Of a stretch of 64,000 nt of DNA, positions 58,255 to 64,000 are shown piece by piece. Source of the DNA: CAVQZA01 sp963724805 (GTDB lineage Bacteria > Actinomycetota > Thermoleophilia > Gaiellales > Gaiellaceae); NCBI GenBank assembly GCA_963724805.1, contig CAVRWA010000011.1, positions 1,054,001 to 1,118,000 of the forward strand, in the 5' to 3' direction. Each line of letters opens with the position of its first letter. Position 1 is the stretch's first letter. Below the pieces are notes generated by a model. The model made no database searches, had not been told where the DNA came from, and saw only the letters and a list, made by a program, of their open reading frames with translations. The translations under genes and the position numbers were made by a program.

Positions 58255-59402
58255 TACCCTGATCCTCCGTCGTCGGCGGTGGGCACCGGCTCTGCCGGAA
58301 GGGCTTCGGGAACGGGGATCGGTTCGGCGGCGGAAGCTTCCACGACGGGGCCAGGTTCGGCTGGCGGACCGGTCAGTGTGTCGAGCTCTGCGTGCAGGAG
58401 CTCGATGTACTTCTCGGCGTCGTACGGGATGATGGTGACACTGCGCTTGTCCCAGAAGGCCTTCTCGAACGGGTCGACCTCTTTCTGGATCGCCCACGAC
58501 GGCACGTCCCGCTGCTCCTGTTCGCCCCAGAGCCGTCGCAGGATCGCGCGGAGGTTCCAGTCCTTCATCGCGTACCCGAGGAAGAGGTAGCTGCTGTTCA
58601 CCAGCGTGTTGGTGACTTCGTACGGGAGCTGGCTGCTGATGTCCGTGTGCGTCAGGTACTCGATGTAGTGGTCTTCGGTGATGACGAAGTTGTCCTTACG
58701 CTGCACCTCGGCTTCGAACGGCGATCCTTCGTCTGGAGCAGCACCCGCTCCCTCTGCGCGCTGCTCCGGTGACGGCCCGCGCTGAATGGCGCCGTGGAGC
58801 TTGACGATCACCGTCCGCTTCTCCGGCCCCAGGGAATAGCTGTTTCCGCCCTCGATGATTTTCGGCGGCTCGCCGGGGGCCCAATGCATGAAGCGTCCGC
58901 GGTACTCCTGCCGGCCCGACGCGATGTAGGTGATCAGGTCGTACTGCTCGCCGGCTGCCTCCAGGGCGCGCTCGAGCAGGTCGTCGTAGTTCGTGGTCAG
59001 GATCACCTGGAGCCGCTCGCGTTCACGGAGGAGCTTCGCGGTCCTGGCGAAGAACTGGTGCACCGGCCCGGGGTTCTGAGCGGCCTCGAAGATGGCGCTC
59101 AACGTTTCGTAGAGCTCGCGGCCGCTCGTCTTGACCGAGTCGATGAACTGCGAGATACGGATCAGGTCCTCGGTCTTCGCCAGATCCGGCGGAGCGCTGA
59201 AATACGTCGCCAGGTAACTCGCGAGCTCCCTTCCGTCCGGAGGGTACTGCGGGGGTGACTCGCCGCGAAGCGGATCGTATTTCCACTCGAAGCCGGCAGG
59301 ACGACCGCTCTTGTTCACGCCGGCACCGAGGAGCGGAACGACCCCCCGGGTCAGCAGGATCCGGATGACATCCTTCTCGGACCAGGCTTCGAAGTCAGTC
59401 AC
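58254..59402 (-). CDS. SIR2-like NADase-domain protein
   Basis: A 382-residue protein whose first ~330 residues form a SIR2_2-type domain: VVPLLGAGVNKSGRP (nucleotide-binding), VILTTNYDDLLERAL, VIVKLHGAIQRG (candidate catalytic His) and LFLGYAMKDWNLR. In antiphage systems such domains deplete NAD+ on activation. The C-terminal 45 residues are a Pro/Glu/Ala-rich tail. GTG 59402 overlaps an upstream small ORF (GTGA), and its TAG overlaps the STAND-gene start. Effector role is inferred from the pairing. Confidence 0.85.
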   Translation of the reverse strand: MTDFEAWSEKDVIRILLTRGVVPLLGAGVNKSGRPAGFEWKYDPLRGESPPQYPPDGRELASYLATYFSAPPDLAKTEDLIRISQFIDSVKTSGRELYETLSAIFEAAQNPGPVHQFFARTAKLLRERERLQVILTTNYDDLLERALEAAGEQYDLITYIASGRQEYRGRFMHWAPGEPPKIIEGGNSYSLGPEKRTVIVKLHGAIQRGPSPEQRAEGAGAAPDEGSPFEAEVQRKDNFVITEDHYIEYLTHTDISSQLPYEVTNTLVNSSYLFLGYAMKDWNLRAILRRLWGEQEQRDVPSWAIQKEVDPFEKAFWDKRSVTIIPYDAEKYIELLHAELDTLTGPPAEPGPVVEASAAEPIPVPEALPAEPVPTADDGGSG

Positions 59403-59506
59403 GACGGCTGTCTGCGGGAGAAGACGTTGACTCGAAGCGGCGCATAGAGCAACTCCTCACAGATGCCCTCGGCCGCAAAGCGAGGGAGGACGTCGGACCG
59501 AGCCAC
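59399..59506 (-). CDS. Possible 35-residue leader ORF coupled to the SIR2 gene
   Basis: From GTG 59506 a short frame (SDVLPRFAAEG, ending VNVFSRRQPS) overlaps the SIR2 start by GTGA. A longer in-frame extension to 59746 is arginine/proline-rich and not protein-like. It could be a real coupled peptide, a remnant of a truncated gene or chance. No homology recognised. Confidence 0.3.
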   Translation of the reverse strand: MARSDVLPRFAAEGICEELLYAPLRVNVFSRRQPS

Positions 59507-59775
59507 CGACTCTAATCTGGTACGGGGACGGCCGCAAGGACTCCGGGACCACTGGGATGCCCCAGGGTCGGGCCAGGCGCTGCGGATCGCCTCGGAGAGC
59601 GCCCCCGATCGCGCCAGGGCAGGCACACGTGCCGGCGGGCGTCGCCGCCCTCTCCGGCCTCTGGCTCGTCGTGAAGGACTGGCCCGATCTCTTCCCGGCA
59701 ACGCGCGACCAGGCATCCTGGCGCCTCGACGTGCGCCGGCTGCCACGCGAACGGCAAAGCCTCCGGAAATGAAAC

Positions 59776-59795
59776 GACCGGCCCGGGGGCCGGTC
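59776..59795 (-). terminator. Terminator downstream of the tRNA-Met remnant
   Basis: GACCGGCCC and GGGCCGGTC form a 9-bp perfect stem with a 2-base loop. On the minus strand it is followed by GTTTCATTT, the usual place for a tRNA terminator. Confidence 0.65.
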
Positions 59796-59810
59796 GCAAG
59801 ACGGAACGAG

Positions 59811-59857
59811 TAGCGGGGGCAGGATTTGAACCTGCGACCTCCGGGTTATGAGCCCGC
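59811..59857 (-). other. 3' half of a tRNA-Met (CAT) gene: probable attachment site
   Basis: On the minus strand the anticodon loop CTCATAA, 3' anticodon stem CCCGG, variable loop AGGTC, T-arm GCAGG-TTCAAAT-CCTGC and acceptor strand CCCCGCT plus A are intact. The 5' anticodon stem is only partly right (GCGGG) and no D-arm or 5' acceptor follows. This is what an integrating element leaves at its distal end after recombining in a tRNA gene. The element would extend to higher coordinates. Confidence 0.75.
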
Positions 59858-59936
59858 CCTTTGGGGGTCGCGCGGGGTGCGGTTTGGCTTGAACAAGCCA
59901 TTTCTGGTGGGCTGAGAGCGGCTGAAATCAGATGCG

Positions 59937-59958
59937 ATGGGTACAAAATGGGTACAAA
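59937..59958 (+). repeat. Tandem 11-bp repeat, candidate integrase arm sites
   Basis: ATGGGTACAAA occurs twice, back to back (59937-59947 and 59948-59958), about 80 bp inside the tRNA remnant. Short direct repeats at this position resemble arm-type sites of tyrosine integrases. Confidence 0.45.
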
Positions 59959-60197
59959 ATTCGTTGGCGATATCGACAACGATCCGTCGGGAAGACGGCC
60001 GAAATGCCAGATCAGCCACCCCGTGGGGTGCGTCTATTCGAACTTCCTGCAATCCGCTTGCTTCTCGTGACGGATGAGTTTGCGCTACCCCACGCCCGAC
60101 AACTTCGAAATTGTCGGCAGGTATTGAAACGCGCCGGGAGGAAGAGGGTGAAATGAACGCGCGGGCCCACGATGCCGACCCGGGGAAGGACTGTGTA

Positions 60198-60695
60198 ATG
60201 GCTTCGCAAGTGACCGTTTGCCGCTTCAAGATCCGCAAAGGTGCGGATCCGGACGAGTTCGAGAAGTCGATCGCTGCCGCGGTCTCGCTTCAGAAGAAAG
60301 CCGGCTCTACGCGCAGCGGACAGCTATCGGGCTACAGGCTCTTGCGCGGCGACACCGCGTCGACGGAGCGGACGTACCTGCTCGAACTCGAGGGGCACAT
60401 GTCGCTCACCGCCGGAATCGCCGACGCCGTCCGGTCGGCAAGCGCGGGAGCGATCGCCGAGGACTCCTACAACAAGTGCGAGGGCGGTAGCCCGAACCGA
60501 GCCCCGCAATCGCGGGTCATGTGCTCAGCCGGTCGGTTCCCGATAGACGCCAATCACATTTCCGCCCGGGTCGCGGAATCTCGCGAAGGGCGCCAGTACT
60601 CGTGTCGCGTCTCACACGGCGGCTCGGAGGTACTCGTGGAGGAGGCGCCGACGAGCCGGCCACGGCGGTGGATTTCGCCGCTGGTACGGCCGTGA
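60198..60695 (+). CDS. Small hypothetical protein (extended by read-through)
   Basis: ATG 60198 follows AAGGA by about 8 bp. The first ~95 residues look like a real domain (SQVTVCRFKIRKGADPDEFE, YRLLRGDTAS, ERTYLLELEG). Downstream the frame runs antisense through a VOC gene fragment until 60695, so the natural C-terminus has probably been lost. Function unknown. Confidence 0.5.
   Translation: MASQVTVCRFKIRKGADPDEFEKSIAAAVSLQKKAGSTRSGQLSGYRLLRGDTASTERTYLLELEGHMSLTAGIADAVRSASAGAIAEDSYNKCEGGSPNRAPQSRVMCSAGRFPIDANHISARVAESREGRQYSCRVSHGGSEVLVEEAPTSRPRRWISPLVRP
60525..60617 (-). pseudogene. C-terminal remnant of a VOC/glyoxalase gene
   Basis: On the minus strand the frame ending at 60525 reads LAPFARFRDPGGNVIGVY then REPTG and stop, the typical end of a glyoxalase-like protein. 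An in-frame stop lies just upstream, so only about 25-30 codons remain. Confidence 0.55.
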
Positions 60696-61281
60696 CAGTG
60701 GTTCGCCAGGGTCAGGTGGCTGGAGCTTGAGCGCGCGACGCATGCGGGGTGCCACGTCGGCGTCCTGCCTGCAAATCGCTGACTTTTCAGGATGCGCCGC
60801 TACTTTGGCACCCCACAGGATCGGACGGGATGCTTGCAGATGAGGTGGATTACGTGGTCGGGGTCGACACGCATCGGTGATTGGCATCTGCTCGCAGTGT
60901 GGGGTTCACTGACTCGGTTCCATATCGGTGGAGTCGGTCTTCTCGGCAGAGTCGATCTCCACGCGTTGCCGAAACGCTTGGTCGGTCACGGTTTCCTTGC
61001 TCTTAGCGGATAGTTCTGTCCGAGTGGTCTTGTTGAGCTAGGTCGGGGGCGCGTAGCATGCCGATCTCGCCCTTCCTTGGGGGCGGCTGCGGTTCGCGTA
61101 TTTCGTCCACACTCTCCACAGAGGCTGTGGATAACTGGACCAACCTCCCAGTGGGATGCGCAAACTCGATTCCCGCAGCAGACGAGTCGATGCTGGGTGT
61201 GTGGACCTGTTTGCGCTCCCACGGAGATGATCCGATGCGGCGGGCTTGACCGGCTGCCTGTTGTGGCTCCAGAATCGCGGA
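60696..61281. other. Decayed region with IS110-like fragment and one DnaA-box-like site
   Basis: At 60839-60880 the plus strand encodes DEVDYVVGVDTHR then a stop, matching the usual start of an IS110-family transposase; nothing further of it is recognisable. TGTGGATAA (61126-61134) matches the DnaA box consensus but is single. No gene seen in the rest. Confidence 0.5.
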
Positions 61282-61611
61282 GTGCCAGAGAGCAGTGCCG
61301 GTGCGGGCGTTCCGGGCAGATCGCGCGAGCAGCGGCTGCGTGCGCTGGAGCAGGCAAACGAAGTACGGATAGCGAGAGCGGAGCTGAAGCGGGAGCTCGC
61401 GGCAGGGAAGATCGAGCTGGCGGCGATCCTCGCCGACCCACCCCCATGTGCGAGGACGGCGCGGGTGCGCGATCTTCTCGTGGCGCTGCCCAGGATCGGC
61501 TCGGTCAGGGCCGGCCGCATCCTCGGCCACTGTGGAATCGCTCACTCAAAGACGCTCGGCGGTCTCACCGATCGACAACGGGGCGCGCTGATCAGCCTCT
61601 TGCGGGACTGA
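61282..61611 (+). CDS. mihF: Integration host factor, actinobacterial type (mIHF)
   Basis: A 109-residue H2TH-type nucleoid protein. SREQRLRALEQANEVRIARA and ELKRELAAGKIELAAIL form the long N-terminal helix region, and VRDLLVALPRIGSVRAGRIL with GLTDRQRGALISLLRD is the helix-two-turn-helix part. I start it at GTG 61282 (ribosome site weak; TTG 61246 is in frame). mIHF assists phage integration in mycobacteria. Its position inside a tRNA-bounded element is unusual; the chromosomal gene normally lies by gmk. A terminator follows. Confidence 0.8.
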   Translation: MPESSAGAGVPGRSREQRLRALEQANEVRIARAELKRELAAGKIELAAILADPPPCARTARVRDLLVALPRIGSVRAGRILGHCGIAHSKTLGGLTDRQRGALISLLRD

Positions 61612-61641
61612 GCTGCCGGCGCCTTCTAGCTGGGACTAAAA

Positions 61642-61686
61642 CCGAGAACCCTGCCGGCGCAAGCCGACGGGGTTCTCGGGCTTTCT
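61642..61686 (+). terminator. Intrinsic terminator after mihF
   Basis: CCGAGAACCC (61642-61651) and GGGTTCTCGG (61670-61679) form a 10-bp perfect stem followed by GCTTTCT. Confidence 0.75.
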
Positions 61687-62026
61687 ACAGTTCGGAAAAC
61701 CCGAGTCCGGCGATCCTTTCGGGTACGTAAATCATCCGTCATGCTGCTCGGGCGTATTCGTGGATCAGGCCGCCGAGTCCGTCGCGTCGGTGGAGCTGGG
61801 TCCGGTGGGCTCGAACCGACGAGGCGTAGGCGAGGCCCTCGTATCGGTGGTGTCAGCCCGAGACCGCGCTCTGAGGCCTGTGGCCTTCGCCATCCGCCTC
61901 CACCGCGGCTGACGCGGTGGTCAGCCACCTCTCTGACCCGCCGCAGCCGCTCGGCGCTCGCCTACGGCTCACGCTCCACAGCTGCGGCGGAGACACCTCT
62001 ACGCGGTCGTCACCACCAGCGGGACG
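61687..62026. other. No recognisable gene
   Basis: About 340 bp downstream of the mihF terminator. Short frames on both strands are arginine/proline-rich and have no ribosome sites. It may contain insertion-sequence debris, but I could not identify any. Confidence 0.5.
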
Positions 62027-62459
62027 CTACTTGCGCAGAACCTTGCAGAAATAGCCCCTCGAGTAGTAGTCCGACCGGCCGCTCCCATCGGTGAAGTGAT
62101 TGAACGTCTCCACCCTCAGCGAGCCACTGTCAAGGACGCCGGTGACGATCGCCTCCTTAAAGGAGAACTCGTAGTGGGCGCTGAACGCAACCGCTGCGCT
62201 TGAGCTGACATCGGCAGCATAGGCGAGCCCCGGGACCTTCCCCCAGTCGCACGGCGTAGGGGACGCAGGCGCCGAACGCCTGCACGATGATCCCGGTGCC
62301 TCTAGCGGCGATCACGATCCTCACCAGATTGCGGGTAGCACCATCACAGGCGTTCCAGGTGCCAACCAGTCCGGCCGATCCCACAACGGCGGCAGCCTTC
62401 GCTTCGGCGGCCTTCTGGGCCAGGTCTGCAGGCGCCTTGAATTCGTGCTTTGCGGGCAT
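62027..62459 (-). pseudogene. Hypothetical protein with one apparent frameshift
   Basis: ATG 62459 follows AGGAGAGGA. The first frame gives PAKHEFKAPADLAQKAAEA, then GLVGTWNACDGATRNLVRIV and VQAFGAC. After an apparent extra base at 62264 the frame continues SPTPCDWGKVPGLAYAAD, FSAHYEFSFKEAIVTGVL, VETFNHFTDGSGRSDYY to TAG 62027. The repaired 143-residue protein looks coherent (a beta-rich domain with conserved GTW and CDWG motifs). Function unknown. As sequenced the frame ends at 62157. Confidence 0.6.
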
Positions 62460-63349
62460 ATGTTTCCTCTCCTAGTAGGCTGTTTCGCCCCGGAATCCGC
62501 TTGCGGCTTCCGGGAGGACCTCCGAGTACACGAAGACCAGATTCACCTCCCTCCCCGGCCTGCCCGATACCGACGCACCTGACGGCGGGCAACAAAGGGC
62601 ACGCATTGTCCCACCGATCACAGCACGCGCGTAGGGCTCACGAACGCGGACGCAGCCCCGGCCTTCGCTCACACCAACTGGGTCGCGGTAGGAACGACGC
62701 TCTTGTCGTCGACCGAGATCCACCGCCGCGACCAGCTCAGCGTGTGGGGTGCCCACATACGATCTCGCTGCAAACGGGCCACGCCCGGACGGCGGACGAG
62801 TTTACGCACCCCACAGGCCCATCGCGCCCACGGCTGGAACCCGGGGACTGGGGCTTGAAGGAAATGCCGGTCCCCCAACGCACCCGCATTCGAGGGTACA
62901 CCGGCCAGCTGGGATGCCGTCTCCCGACCTTGATCAAGATCGGCGTTGGTTTTCGTCAACGCGATCGGAAGGATCAGCGGCGGCGTGCTAAAGGACGCGG
63001 TGAGCCAGCGAGAGGCGGCCCACACCGAATTCAGCCTCGCGCCACGCTTTCCCGGGGCGGCGCCCAGCTTCCGTGACGCCGACTCGGGCGGCCCACGCTC
63101 TGGCGGCCGCCATTCCAAGATCCGAAATCCTCGTGTATCCGGCGCGATCCATGACGCGAATCAAGCTGTCGAGCGCGGCGGCGTCGAGAGGCGACCTCCG
63201 TCTGCTCACGACCGACTAGGAGCCATTCCGGACACCACGGAGGTCGTCCGCGCTCATCCGAAGGAAACGCATGAGCGAGATCCGCTCGAAGGCAAGTTGG
63301 CTCCACTACTGACCTGTGCACATTGGTACGGAGGCGCCGAGATGATCCG
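62460..63349. other. Largely gene-free region with one weak ORF
   Basis: No family is recognisable. The best candidate is 62988-63209 on the minus strand (GTG start, 73 residues, SPLDAAALDSLIRVMDRAGY...RISDLGMAAARAWAARVGV), which has protein-like composition but no clear ribosome site. Other frames are low-complexity shadows. Confidence 0.4.
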
Positions 63350-63565
63350 CTAGTGGAGGATCCGCAGCGCTGTCTCATGCGGGCAGCCGCGAGCGGGGAG
63401 ATCGAGCGCGAGCTGCAGGTCGACCTCGCTGTTCACTGCGAGCAGGATCGCGTTCTTGAGGTCATAGCCGGCCCGGCGGAGCTCCTCACAGCGCCAGCGA
63501 AGGACTCGAGAGTGTTCGTCCTCTGCCGAATCGTCGAACTCGATCGGGGCGGTTGCTGAGCTCAT
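63350..63565 (-). CDS. Small hypothetical protein
   Basis: A 71-residue protein: acidic N-terminus (EFDDSAEDEHSRVLRWRCEE) followed by LRRAGYDLKNAILLAVNS and LALDLPARGCPHETALRIL. AAGGAG lies 7 bp before ATG 63565. The composition is typical of short actinobacterial proteins with a helical pair of unknown role. It lies inside the putative integrated element. Confidence 0.7.
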   Translation of the reverse strand: MSSATAPIEFDDSAEDEHSRVLRWRCEELRRAGYDLKNAILLAVNSEVDLQLALDLPARGCPHETALRILH

Positions 63566-63592
63566 TGCGATCTCCTTGGCCGGAAGGGAGGT

Positions 63593-63625
63593 GAGTCGGC
63601 CCCGGGCCGCATCCGGGGCCGACTC
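63593..63625. terminator. Perfect 13-bp hairpin
   Basis: GAGTCGGCCCCGG and CCGGGGCCGACTC are exact inverted repeats with a 7-base loop, just upstream of the small minus-strand gene. It lacks a T-tract on either side; it could end an upstream transcript or be a leader hairpin. Confidence 0.45.
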
Positions 63626-64000
63626 GTTGTCGGGTTCAGGCCACGCCGCATAGGGCCAGATCCCACTTCGCGTAATTGCCCTCGTCACGCCACATCGGAG
63701 GGGCAAGCCGAGTTCTACGCCCCGCCAGCAACTACACGAATCACCCGTCGGGTGGTTCATCTGGTTAGTTCACTCACCCACTTGGGGCATGGCAGCACGT
63801 GGCCACCGACGGATGGTGCGGCCTGCGTGGAGGCCGCAACCACGCACTCGCTGACTGTCGAGGCGGGGGTGCCGCAGCCCCCGCCTCCAGTCGCCTCCTG
63901 AGGTATCGCCGAAATCTCACTCGCGGTCCTGCAGTGGCTCTGCCGAGCGGACGGCTGCACGGAGAACGCCGCGTTGTACGATGATCCAGGTTGGATGAGC
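63626..64000. other. No gene identified at the window end
   Basis: About 375 bp with only short low-complexity frames on both strands. No tRNA, repeat or recognisable coding sequence seen. Confidence 0.5.

Noticed and set aside
59811..59890. A complete tRNA-Met gene
   Set aside because: No D-arm or matching 5' acceptor strand exists upstream of the anticodon arm; only the 3' half is present.
61126..61134. A replication origin suggested by TGTGGATAA
   Set aside because: A single DnaA-box match without a cluster, AT-rich stretch or dnaA/repA gene nearby is expected by chance.
61741..62040. Possible transposase gene on either strand
   Set aside because: Frames are short, arginine/proline-rich and show no DDE or other transposase motif that I can recognise.

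Overview
The window is high-GC DNA with short intergenic gaps, many GTG/TTG starts and long chains of genes overlapping at stop/start codons. It carries an actinobacterial-type integration host factor (mIHF) gene and promoters placed so that transcripts would be nearly or fully leaderless. Together with the gene families present, this points to a soil-type actinobacterium, most likely of the Thermoleophilia/Gaiellales kind. That lineage is an inference; no rRNA gene is present to settle it.

Layout. 1-2.7 kb: end of a response regulator, a thiolase and an M42 peptidase. 2.7-9.4 kb: a trpEGD(CF)B...A cluster behind a Trp-rich leader peptide and attenuator; an antisense channel-like gene separates trpB from trpA. 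9.4-12.2 kb: ATP-grasp ligase, YqgE, a K+-channel-like protein, and a small cluster of cold-shock protein, IF-1 and a diverged cold-shock-domain protein. 12.2-27.9 kb (minus strand): a near-continuous run from an IclR regulator through corrinoid protein, MetV, MetF, MtgA-like methyltransferase, RamA-like activator, DUF1638, MttB-family methyltransferase, CBS protein, aldehyde dehydrogenase, choline-dehydrogenase-like GMC oxidoreductase, FchA-like cyclohydrolase, dimethylglycine-dehydrogenase-like protein and EtfBA. 28-34.3 kb: formate-THF ligase and a ProVWX glycine betaine importer. 34.3-44.5 kb: glycerol kinase, glycerophosphodiesterase, a second ABC importer, a PHP phosphoesterase and GlpD. 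44.5-53.1 kb: assorted accessory genes. 53.1-59.5 kb: a putative conflict/defence locus (SIR2, nSTAND NTPase with 14 WD40 repeats, and a convergent isochorismatase-fold protein with two membrane segments). From 59.86 kb to the end: sparse, decayed DNA bounded by a 3' half of a tRNA-Met gene, read as one end of an integrated element.

How it fits together. The 12-34 kb genes read as a choline/glycine-betaine catabolic island: uptake by ProVWX, choline oxidation by the GMC and aldehyde dehydrogenases, corrinoid-dependent removal of one betaine methyl by MttB/MttC/RamA, transfer to tetrahydrofolate by MtgA, oxidation through MetFV, FchA and Fhs, and oxidation of dimethylglycine with electrons passed to EtfAB. 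The neighbouring glycerophosphodiesterase, GlpK and GlpD suggest that glycerophosphocholine could feed it (inference).

At least eight apparent single-base indels, nearly all +1, break otherwise well conserved reading frames between 30 and 62.3 kb. They are most simply sequencing or assembly errors, but affected genes are described as they read.
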